DNA of 64,000 nt from Puffinus mauretanicus. Taxonomy: Eukaryota; Chordata; Aves; Procellariiformes; Procellariidae. The DNA is taken from the NCBI GenBank assembly GCA_023333565.1, contig JAJKFH010003701.1, forward strand, positions 434,001 through 498,000, written 5' to 3'. Position numbers and translations under genes: made by a program. Shown in pieces: positions 28,451 to 40,294 of the stretch. Each line of letters starts with the position of its first letter. Position 1 is the first letter of the stretch. A model generated the notes under the pieces. The model worked only from the letters and a program-made list of their open reading frames with translations. It searched no databases and was not told where the DNA came from.

Positions 28451-28532
28451 TACCAAGACAAAATCAAAGTTACCAAGGCACAAATCAAAGTTACCAAGGC
28501 ACAAATTGAAGTTACCAAGTCAAAATCAAAGT
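28451..28532 (+). repeat. 20-21 bp tandem array inside the LTR
   Basis: Four consecutive units start TACCAAG and end AAAGT or GAAGT, at 28451-28470, 28471-28491, 28492-28512 and 28513-28532. A partial fifth unit (TACCA) follows. Units two and three are 21 bp and differ at two bases; units one and four are 20 bp. The location in the U3-like part resembles the enhancer repeats of LTRs. Confidence 0.9.
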
Positions 28533-28809
28533 TACCATACTACAAGGTTATGGACAATATTGGTCGCTTACCAAACCTCTGCCGTTGGTAAAAGGTCTCT
28601 CTGCCTTGAGGAGCAACCTTGAGAGGAGTCCCAGCTCAAGGGGAGATCACCGCCATGCAGCCAGGCTGCTTAGCAGGGAGAGCTCAAAGAGGACTCACTT
28701 AGGCTGTCATATTTATGGGATAAGGTGGTTGGCTCGCAGTCAAATTACATGTGATGGGAAAGGTATGCATGAGACTCCTCGTACCCACAACTAACTTTGT
28801 TCCTTGATA

Positions 28810-28815
28810 AATAAA
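28810..28815 (+). terminator. Polyadenylation signal of the LTR
   Basis: AATAAA lies about 520 bp into the proposed LTR, a suitable place for the R region signal. It is in the sense direction of DSCAM, so in principle it could cause premature intronic polyadenylation. Use is not shown. Confidence 0.4.
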
Positions 28816-31800
28816 TCTTGGAAAAGCCACCCGCATCATGTGTTAATCGCGTGATGAGTGTTCCAAGCTCATATGCATCGATGCTCACTGTGTCACCCTG
28901 CTCCTTTGCGGGTTTTCAGAGCAGATTGGAACTAGAGGAGTTCACAGTCTGGCTAGGGCTCAGGCCTTTACTCCTTCGGAGCCTGCACCAAACTACTGCT
29001 CGTTTGGTTAAGAGGTCAAGTGCATCCATCACACTACTGTTGAAAAATCCATTCACCTAACAGTTATTAATGGAAGCATACAAAAAACTACTAGCCCTCC
29101 TTTTAGGGCAGGTTGGGGGTAGAAGGTAATCTAATTTGTTTTGCTTTGTTTAAAAAATATTTTCAGGAATATATTTATCAATAAATTTTCCGGATTTATT
29201 TCTTATACGCTTTAGACACTGAAACTAAAGCTGAGCAAATAATTCTGTCTGTCGTATTAATTCATCAAATTTTTATTTCTCTCATCAAATTTCTCAGGTT
29301 TACGTGTTTGAAATTATTTTTCCTAGTCTGGAACCTCAGCAGCAATTAATTTCAAAACATTTACTTTTTGAATTTGAAATTCACGCCGTATTAATTAGTT
29401 ATGTAATTCACCCAGTATTGTTTCTATTTGAGAGTTGCATTGCTTTCACAACAAATTCTTTACTAATTCCAAGCAATATAGTAAAATATTGCATTCAAAA
29501 TTCACTTTTATGAAATATTTAAATATTTTAAATTGAGTTTTTAAAATATTTATCCTAAAAGAGCATGTCTCTGAAGAGGTTCACAATAGATGAACATGAG
29601 TAGGTCACAAACATGAAGTTCATTTTCAAAATTAGTGAATATTGGTAGAAAATAGTTGTCCTTAATTATATGTCCATTATTTTTGTGAAAATAACTTGTA
29701 TTCACAAAAATGGGATGCTTATTTTTGTGTTAACATATTTCTTTCACCCTTTGAGACATGCAGTTTGTTTTCCAGTCTTGGGCATCTCTTGAGGATGTGG
29801 ACTAAGAGCATTATTTTCACCTGCTGGAGAGTTCACAGTTTTACCAAGAAACTGTGTGTTTAAATTGAAGTATTTGGGTAGTCCTATTGATTTAAAATTC
29901 TCTACTAGATTCAGGACACCATTTGAATTCTGGAGAGATGATACTTAAGTAAGCAAAAATATCATTTATCAGAAAGGGAAAACTGAAGTTAAGAGAAGGA
30001 TTTTAGCAACACACTCACTGACTCCTGGAAGCCTACTAAATTTTAAAATAAATTAACAAATAGAAATCAACTAATTATAGTGTGAGAGCTAGTCTCCCTT
30101 AAATGCAAGGGAGCTTACATGGAATGGGGCTTTCCTTGCGTTAGCAAAAGTGGATTGAGGAAGAGGGAATTTGGTTTTGAGGTAGAAAAATCTCATTTGT
30201 CATGGACAGAAGAGTATTCTCACTGTGGCTGACCAGCATGAGAGGACATGCTGAATTTGACTTAAATGTTAAATTGGAATTTTAATTCATTTTTTCAATA
30301 TATATTCATTTCAACTTTACTGCAATTTTCTCTTATCACAACTCCTATCTTCATTCACTATGTTATTTTTACCCAAGATTGTTTAAACTGCATCAAAGGG
30401 CCATAGGCCTCTGTTCTGGAAGCTGTACAAGAAAAACAGGTGGCCTTCATCTTCCCTCATTACAGCACTAGCGTGCACATCTCTGCAACTGAGCAAGGCA
30501 TTGCAGGTTCCTGAATGATCAGTGTAAATAAGAGCCTTTTGAGGGCACAGTTCATCTGGTTAGATGAACAGCACTCTGTAAGTATCTTTCTTTTCATTGA
30601 GGAAGTGTATGATGCCTAGCTTGGCACAAATGTTTGCAAGATGAATCCCACTATGGTGACAGACATTTCCCCAAACTGGCCAGTTTGAGCATGCTGCAGT
30701 GAAGGAGCCAAGTTATGTGGGAGGTCACCCTGCCAGAGCAGAGATCTTCAGACCAAGAGAAGTGGAGACAAGGTGATACATGTTGATATGCCAGGAGTCA
30801 CATCAGTGACAGAGTCCAGGACATGTCTGTTACCAAGCACACTCTCAAATTCTCACTGTGTTCAGTTATCTCCAGATCATTATATCATTAGATTTGCTTA
30901 TCTGCTGCATCTTTTCCGTCCTCTTTCTCAAGAGCAACTTGAATCTGCATTAATGTTTGGCTATGATCAGCAATCTAACTTTCAATACAGCTCAAAACAC
31001 ATTGTACAATGTCACATGGCATCTCCCCATCGATTGTGGTGTTGGCTGTGTTGTATTCCTCTCTTCTCACCACAGCCAGGTTGCTAGAAAAATACAATTT
31101 GGAGACTACAGATAGCAATAGTTCTTAAACATACTGAGAACTTCAGTCAGTCTTAGAATCATTTAAGGATGCTACAAGGATATTTAGTGTTTAATTACAA
31201 ATTAAAAGATAGGGAACCTTTTAACTTGCTTTCTTCCCACGTGGCTATTTCCATCTATGAGCTAAAAGAGAGAAAAAATAGTTATTCCACACCCCCCCAA
31301 ATTTTTAAAATCAATGTGAATTTCAGTTTTGTAGTAATTCATGAAGGTTTATTCTAAAAGGATTCAAAAGTTTCTGTTACTTTGCTCAAGCTTCACCTAA
31401 CTTACTATAGCCTCCTTATTTTGGATAATGAGACTAGTCTTTGTTAAGCTAATCAAATGTTTTCATTTTTATTTGCATTCAGTTCCTGATGAAACACTCA
31501 GCAGTAGCAGGGAAAAGAAGTCAGATTAAGTAATTTTTACTGAACCTCAGGAAAGGTCCAAGTTCAATTTTCTTCAAGGTGGGACAAAAGATTCTTGTTT
31601 CTTCTGAACCAGTTCCATGGTTCTTAAAGAGTAACCTCGACTACTGAATTTTTCACTTTGATTTTTAATGATGAAGTTGTTAATACTATAAAGCAATGAG
31701 ATTACTCCTTACTGGGTTGCCACGAAGAAAGGGGAAAAGGAATAAAATCAGCTTTCCAAACGGAAGCCCAACTTTGAACAGAGAAAACTCCTAGATTAAT

Positions 31801-32955
31801 AGCGATATGCATACCTTTGAAAATGGAAATTGCCATAATCTATGAACTGTAGCTTCTATTTTGTCCAGTTTTGACCAACAGACCTTTAACAATGCCCAGC
31901 ACCACATTGTATCCTTCAGAGAAAGACGTGGAGAACCCCAGAGGAGAGAGAATTGGATTAATTTGTCCCATAGGGAAGCCTACTCCAAAATCCTGGAACA
32001 TGACACTATGCATTCCTTGAACACGCACAGCAACATGCCCTTCCCTTCCAAAATTCTCTTATATAAATACATATCATTATATATGTGTGTATATAATGCG
32101 TGTTTGAAGAGATATAAAGGATACACACGCTTAATATGGCATCTGAATCATTTTGATATATTGCTAAATGCCTTCACTTTTTTTTTAAGACATCCCGAGA
32201 GAATATCTCATGCATCTATAGTACAGATTTAGTTTGCTTATTTACAGTTTTCTAGATTATTTTGTCAGTAAAGAGCCAGCATATTTATCTCAGTTATTTG
32301 CATCAGTAATTTGATTAAAGATAGTTGGAGGATGAAGAAATACATTGCCTAAAATATCCTTGGGAATGTGGCTTTGTTACCAGAAATCTTTTGACATAGA
32401 GGAAGATAAAAAGAAGAGCTTATGGTTTAGGATCATTGGAGATAAATTGTGAACAGTAAAAAATCAGCTTTGGAGGAAGGGGAAATATTTAGCTGTGAGG
32501 CATTGCTATGGCAATAAGGAAACCATGTGGAAGATTATGTGAGAGGAAGAGAAGGATAAGCAGGGATAAAGCTGTATCTGAGGAATAAAGTCATCTTTCT
32601 TTCCATGGTTTTATGCTGCTCTTATTAAGAAAGTTTGTTGGAAAAAAATGTAAGCTTCATAAGCTAGCCTCTGTTTTTTAAAAAGCAACTAAGGTAGTCG
32701 CGGTGTTTGGTTTGGCACTGTCACCCATCAGGGGACTCTTGGTAGACAACTGTTTAGGAGACCTGAAAGTGAGGAAGGAGTCTCTGAGACACAGGCTCCT
32801 CGAGGTTCGTGGGATTTAAATCCAAATCCAAGTGTCCCGTTTTCTGTGGGTGCACACTGTGTGCTCCTACCTGTGAAGCAGGAGGAGGGTAGACCTGCCA
32901 GTGCAAGACTCACCTTCTCCGAATGCTGAGCTCTCCTGCCTGGGGGCACAGGCAC

Positions 32956-33009
32956 CCCGGGAGCTCAGGTACCTCGTGGGGAGGCACACGCCACCCCTCA
33001 GCTCCCGGG
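32956..33009. repeat. 10-bp GC-rich inverted repeat
   Basis: CCCGGGAGCT (32956-32965) and AGCTCCCGGG (33000-33009) are perfect reverse complements with a 34-bp spacer that is itself GC-rich. Confidence 0.85.
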
Positions 33010-33139
33010 TGGGCTAAGCGCATGCTCCCTCCGACACCAGAGAAACTCAAAGTAGGAGATACTGATGATAAGGAGGACTGCAGCTGTAGAGAAAATCACT
33101 TAGGTGAGTTGGGAGGTTGGCATGATTTAATTAGGGATG

Positions 33140-33350
33140 GGAAATGAGGTTGGAGGAGGAAAATGTTGCTGTAGGGGTTAGGCAACATGTGAGAACCTGA
33201 GGAGGTTGCAGCAGGAAGAGGAGAGGGAGAGGTGAAGGGGACTGGAGCGTGTTGCATTGAGGGGAAAAGAGGGAGATGTGGAGAGGCGCGGCAAATGGAG
33301 AAGAAAGGGACATGTGGAAGGCTTGGAAAACTAGGGAAGGAAGAAAGGTG
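33140..33350 (+). repeat. Purine-rich strand-asymmetric stretch
   Basis: About 200 bp of strongly G/A-biased + strand, with clusters such as GGAAGAGGAGAGGGAGAGG, interrupted by few pyrimidines. It is low-complexity and accounts for the open frames seen on the opposite strand. Confidence 0.7.
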
Positions 33351-35391
33351 ATGGCACAAGCTAATGATGGTAATGTGGACTCCTTAACAGCCTCACACTG
33401 ATTTGAATTGGGTCTCTTATTGATGAACAAAAGGCATAAAAGGATATAAAAGCCTGTCTATTTTCAATATATATATGAAATGAGGACAGGTATGTTCAAG
33501 TGCACATACCTTCACATACAGGGCCCACAGGCCTGCAGCTGCGTAGGTCTAGTACCCTAGCTTCTGTGTTTGAAGCAATGAGCAGATGGCCACAAAAAGT
33601 GACTTTCTGAAAGTAACCTCCTTGTGGGTACTAGTACTTGGACAAACACCAGATAAAATTGAAGGTATTTTCATTCTCTGGAAGGCAGAATCAGACTCGT
33701 CCTAATTTTCTATTCTGATTATTCATCATTTCTTCTCTTTGAATGCTCCTCTTTGACAAAACTAATCGGTACCTAATATCCAAACAGTTAAACAAGACAT
33801 ACCTCATCACTAATGCATATCAGTGCCTAAAAAGCCTCATGTCTCACACAAGACCTTTCTAAGAGTTCTGCCTGTAATTAGATCCCATTCGTAACTCTAA
33901 CCCACAGCTCCACAGCCCTGTTAATTTTCAAATTGGTTTGTTTTGGTTCAGGAAGCCTTTGTACAGAAAGGGCTACATCCTGACATATTGTCATATCCAC
34001 GCATCAACAACTCTGGCATGTGAAAAGGTCATGCCACCAAGCATTAACATTTCAGAATAGCAATTATGGTAATTCATTTAAATAAGGATTTTTTTTTGCT
34101 GTTCAGTAGCAATAGATGCAATATATGCAGGAGGAAAGAGCGGGAAGGCCTCAAATCAGGTCCCGTGCCAATGTCATCTTCTTGAAATAGAGACCCAGAG
34201 AAGTTCAGATGGAATGAGTGAGTTGTTCTGATACGAAGAGGCAAGTGTTGATGCATAAAAACAAGGAGAGGGGGGCCATTGCAGGAGGCAGCCCTGGAGT
34301 GCAAGAGCTTAGAGAAGGGACTCTTTACTGCCACCTCATATGCTTTGAAAGAAGTGGACAGATTCATTGAGAAGAGAGCAGTTCTGTGTGCTGTCCAGGG
34401 CTTTCCAGCTTCTCCCAAGCAGGTAAAGGGCCAGAACTGAGAGACAGGCTCATGGGCTTTGATTCTTCCTACTTACAAATGCCCAGATGTTACTCATTGG
34501 TGGACAAATCATATGGGAAGGAAAGGACAGGCTACTCAAGACATCAAAGAGATCATCCTCTTTCAAAAATGCCATGTTTTGAGGGATTTGCAGTAAAATA
34601 TTTTGAAGATTTTTTCTTCCTGTTTCCAGAAAATTTTTATTCCAAAATGTGAAAATGCTTGGGGCTTAAGCCTATTCTTGCTAGCAAGAGAATACTTTTT
34701 TTAACATTAAAATTTTTTAAAGTCCTGAATGATTAATGAAGTTGACAATTATGCCCAAACTGTTCTGCAAATACCTTCTGAATACAATAAAACCTCAAAT
34801 CTAGCTAGGTTTATTGTCAGTTTAATTATATTTTATGTTCAGTACAGTTTAACTATGCACTCAGCACATACATGGACTGTAAGCTCTTTGGTGCAGAGCT
34901 CCTGGTTTAATTAAACCCTCATTTTGATAGGTCATTACTGTCATACAAAATGGTAGAGCGTACCTCTGTTAGCAAATAAAACAGTAGCTCATCAGAAAGA
35001 ATAAGAAATTTTTATCAGTTCTTTATTGGCCCCATATCTGAATGCTTATTACTTACAGTACCTTCATGTACCGTGAATATTTTAATTATGTTACAAGTTG
35101 TCCTGTGAGCAGGAAAACAAATGGAGCCAGGCTTCCTTTGGATTTGCATCTTCTTATCTCTACAGCCCCGCTGTCCTGTCCCAGCTCCTCTCCGCTAAGT
35201 TCCCTTTGAGGCCCATCTTCAATCTTAAGAAAATTCTCTTACACAGGAATGAAAGTAAAATAATTTCTCACTTTTTTGGCCATCTGGTCAAATATGGACA
35301 AGCTGAATGAGACCAGTGAAGGGCCAACCCTGTATCATCAGACTAGTCAGCTCACTGAAGAACGATCTTTTTTTGTTTTGTCTGTTTTCAG

Positions 35392-35588
35392 TCCCAGCTA
35401 TGATAACTTCCTATCCAAATACCACCTTGGCAACGCAAGGTCAAAAGAAGGAGATGAGCTGCACGGCACATGGAGAGAAACCCATCATAGTCCGCTGGGA
35501 AAAAGAAGACCGAATCATTAACCCTGAAATGTCCCGTTACCTTGTTTCGACCAAGGAAGTTGGAGATGAAGTGATCTCTACTCTGCAG
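35392..35588 (+). CDS. DSCAM: DSCAM exon, Ig9 first part
   Basis: This is an internal coding exon of 197 nt. It begins in phase 1, so its first two bases (TC) finish a codon begun in the missing upstream exon, and it ends in phase 0 before GTAAGA. It encodes 65 whole codons starting [11 protein letters not shown] and ending EVISTLQ. The first half of a C2-type Ig fold is visible: the N-terminal strand, the first disulfide cysteine (MSC, codon 35460-35462) and the core tryptophan (IVRW, codon 35496-35498). NTT is an N-glycosylation sequon. The partner cysteine is in the next exon, so the disulfide spans an intron. The first residue is Val if the upstream exon ends in G and Ile if it ends in A, which cannot be read here. 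The domain is extracellular. Confidence 0.96.
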
Positions 35589-38500
35589 GTAAGAAAACAA
35601 AGTGACCCACGACTTATCTACATGTGTGAGAGTGTTGCTTGATTGGGTTTTGATAGGGATCCACAGCTACCTCTGCCCTACAAGGTCAGAGCTCGCTCCA
35701 CCCGTGGTGCAGCCCTGGAGAGCTGGCAGCAGGAGGAGGTAGAGGAAACCTCTGCATTCCACCCCCCAGAAAAATTAGTCTCCATCTTCCCATGCTCCAG
35801 AGGCAACAAGACAGTGAGCCTGGCTCGCAGCCCCCCCCGTCCCTTCTGTCTCAGGAGCAACGTGGCTCATGCCTTAGACTGCCCTTCCTGGGGCGGCAGA
35901 GCTCAGTTTTGAGTACACTGCTGATAAGTGTTGAGTGCATACCTGACCCCTAGCTCTGGTGTGTGTCAGGCTTACCTTCACCAAAATTGTTAAGCTGTTT
36001 TGAGATAAAAATGCTCTCTTTTTAAAGTACTTTTTCTCCTCCCTTTGACTTTGTGGGGCTTGTGAGACCATTTTACAAAGTCAGGTTAGTCATCGGATTC
36101 AAAGTGAGATGGAAGGAAAAGGCACGTGTACATACATAAGTAATATATCTACTGCTGCCAGTAGTATTTGGCACCTATTGTACACAGTAGCACAAGTCAC
36201 CAAGCCACCTAGCAAACCGTCATAGTCTGCATCTTCACTTCTGCTTCTGTGACAGGCAGCTGTCTGGTGGTGTGGGAACCATGCGTCTCAACTTGCCTGA
36301 CAAATCAGTATGTGGGTCTCTGTTAACTCCTAAGTGACCTGGGTCAGACTGAGGGGCTACATGAGTGGCACTGCTGTTTTAGGGACTTAAGTTTCCCCAA
36401 GGTGCCATGGAAGCACAGGAAACTTCTGCTGTTCTGGTGTCACCTGCAATGGGTGATGTTGCCCTCAGTATACCAGGATAGAGCTTTTTCCACTCAAATT
36501 TAACATTTACCGATATGAGCAAGTTATCAGTCCATTCCTTTACATTTTTACATGTGCCTCTATGGAATTTAAAACAATTTTTAAAAAAATCATATAGATT
36601 CTCCGTCAAAAATCTTGATTTTCCATTTTTCAGTCACATTCTTAGAAACATTTTTACCAGGCTCAAGGAAATAATTCTCTAGCTCTGTGGTGATTGTCTA
36701 TATTCTAGTGTAACTCTGAAGATACATCTCTTTCTTTACTAGCCAAAATTTGTGTTGGATGATATCTAGTAAAAATCTGGGTTTGCTCTCTGTGATGGAG
36801 CTTTGTCATTGATTTCTGTGAGGAAGAATAAGTTCTATGTATGACTTTGTTCATATTAGTATATTTGTGTTCTGAATAATATTTAATTATAGGATAGACC
36901 CCTAGACCTCTCTGCCCTCATTCATCTTAATTAAGATAATGCCTGGATGCACAACAATATTTCTTTTTGGAAGGCTGGAGACCTGCTTGGAGAATTCTCT
37001 TCTGAAGCAGTTGTGTACGGTAGTGGTGTTCTACATCCATGTGTACATTACATACAAAACCTTTGACTTCTGAGAGATAAAATGCCCCCAAAATAGAAAA
37101 TGTCAGGATTAAAGTTGTCTCTGAAGCTTTTAACTCAGTGCTTTTGCTTGTGTGCATGATGATGTGATCTTCAGTTGTATACTCAGCTTTTATTTTTTCT
37201 GCAGGACCCCTGCCTCAGTCAGGCATGACTTGGATTTTCTCTGGAGTTGAATTAGGGTTGAGTAATGAAAGACACTGTGTGATGCAAGGTTGATCATTGA
37301 AACCAAACTTTTCACAGGTGGCCAATAATTGTGTGTTCTTTGTTTTCTAGGTACTTGCCTTGAGCCCTTGGGGTCTGATTTGCAGAAGTACTAAGCCCTC
37401 ATAGCTGCAGCTTAACTCAATGGAAGCTGTTATGAACACATGAAATGCTATTTATTGCTAAGGACTCTGAGGGGGAAAAGAAGGCCCTAGATGTATCAAA
37501 TTGGGCTCTGAAAAATTTTGTTTTCCTATCTTAAAGCTCAGCCACATGTGCAACTTAACACAGCTTGACAAGTTACCACATCTCAAATAATAACTCTCCA
37601 ATATCCTTGTAGCGAGTGGGAAATTAATCCATTTATCTTAACCAGTGGTGAATGAGAGTTGTGCTCATGTTACCTTGGCTTTGCTGAGGAATAAAGAGCA
37701 CGTGGAGTTACCATGGCTCAGCTAATATGTGGCAACTTGTCAAGCAGCCACAAACATTATCATATGTCTGGTTCCTTAATTCCCCATACGAAATGGTGGT
37801 AATACTCTTCATGATGTCAGGGTTTATGAAAATAAATTCACTCATGTTTCTGAAACGGGTATTGCACAGGTGAATGCCACAGAAAAGGTTATGAGAAAAT
37901 GCATAAGTCTGTCTTCAGGGCACAGTTTGAACTGTGTGCAGTAAATAAAGTGTGGAGCAGCACTCTGAACAATAAGAAGAAAATGGTATTTGGAATATCT
38001 GCTCATTTAAAAAAATCCCCTCCCTATTGTACATTGAATGAAGCAGTGGTCCTGTAGAAAAATATCATTATGATCATGTACGTAAAGATTATTTATAAGT
38101 TTCCATGTTATTAAATAACAAATTGAAAAGAAAGACCACCCAAAATTTAATTATGAGGCACCATGCTGAATACTACAGGGTTCACCCCCAGTGTTTGAAC
38201 CTTTATTTCCTCCACACAGACTTCAGCCACTTGAGTTATTTTCAGAAATAACTGGAAAAATTTGGAGGCAGCAGGAGGCACCATTTTGTATGGAAAATTT
38301 CAGCCAACTGTTAAGTACTTGGCAAACTTATGAGTAACTGGAAACAAGACTCCTAATGAGAAGCTACAGGGATAGGTGGTGCTCCAACTCCTGACTACAT
38401 GTGTAGAGCTGATAGCCTGCTTCCTCAGCCCAGGTGTTGTTAGTTTTGATAAGTCTCAGTATTTTGGATGCTTTACTATGCATATGTATGTGTGTGTATA

Positions 38501-38631
38501 ACATGCAGTATCTATTTATTACTGTCAAGTACAACAGTTTGTACAATTTTTCTTGCACCATACAGAAAAGCTGTTGATTTATTTTCTCTGCGTGCTGTTC
38601 AATCAATCACTTCTTTTCAAACCACCTATAG
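35589..38631 (+). other. DSCAM: Intron within Ig9 (3.0 kb)
   Basis: Donor GTAAGA, acceptor CCACCTATAG. This phase-0 intron interrupts Ig9 between its two cysteine halves. The first 330 bp are fairly GC-rich and read open for a short distance, but no homology is seen. The rest is unique AT-rich sequence with no repeat family or gene recognised. Confidence 0.85.
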
Positions 38632-40165
<1,534 letters not shown>

Positions 40166-40294
40166 AGCCCCCCGACCCCCCTGAAATAGAAATCCGAGAG
40201 GTGAGAGCGCGCAGTATTGCCCTCAGATGGACCATGGGATTTGATGGAAACAGCCCAATCACCGGCTACGATATCGAGTGCAAGAACAAGTCGG
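40166..40294 (+). CDS. DSCAM: DSCAM exon, FNIII-1 first half
   Basis: This 129-nt exon is phase 1 at both ends (donor GTAAGA). Its 42 whole codons begin [12 protein letters not shown], preceded by the split Glu codon, and end DIECKNKS. It shows the start of a fibronectin type III fold: a Pro-rich entry linker, the B-strand tryptophan (ALRW, codon 40228-40230) and the [11 protein letters not shown] turn and C strand. NKS followed by Asp forms an N-glycosylation sequon just before the splice junction. Because it is symmetric and divisible by three, skipping it would keep the frame but halve the domain. The following intron, 5.5 kb, contains a CpG-rich island. Confidence 0.96.

Larger units (their letters stand above)
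28291..29033 (+). mobile_element. Probable solo LTR of an endogenous retrovirus
   Basis: This 743-bp block differs in texture from its surroundings and has LTR architecture. It starts TGTTGTGAATGG and ends CATCACA, so the ends read TG...CA. They are flanked by an imperfect 5-bp duplication: CTATT at 28286-28290 and CTACT at 29034-29038. Inside are a 20-21 bp tandem array (28451-28532), a possible TATA-like stretch (CATATTTATGGG near 28708) and AATAAA at 28810-28815, followed by a U5-like segment. No internal retroviral coding region adjoins it on either side, which suggests a solo LTR left by recombination. Similarity to avian ERV LTRs is from memory and the family is not named. The exact ends are inferred. 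Confidence 0.6.
1..35391 (+). other. DSCAM: Large upstream intron, 5' end outside window
   Basis: No coding exon was recognised in these 35.4 kb. The expected preceding exon, the end of Ig8, was looked for and not found. The intron ends in a strong pyrimidine-rich acceptor (TTTTGTCTGTTTTCAG) at 35376-35391. Very long introns are characteristic of DSCAM. The content is unique AT-rich sequence, short tandem repeats, an antisense CR1 copy, a probable solo LTR and a few motif-dense blocks listed separately. The short open frames here show no recognisable domain and are taken as chance. Confidence 0.8.

Noticed and set aside
33096..33430. Ser/Pro-rich open frames on the - strand
   Set aside because: They arise from the purine-rich top strand (low complexity), not from a gene.
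35589..35912. Open reading continuing past the Ig9 exon donor
   Set aside because: The DSCAM frame stops at TGA 35640-35642 shortly after the donor; the following open frame is a different frame in GC-rich intron without homology.
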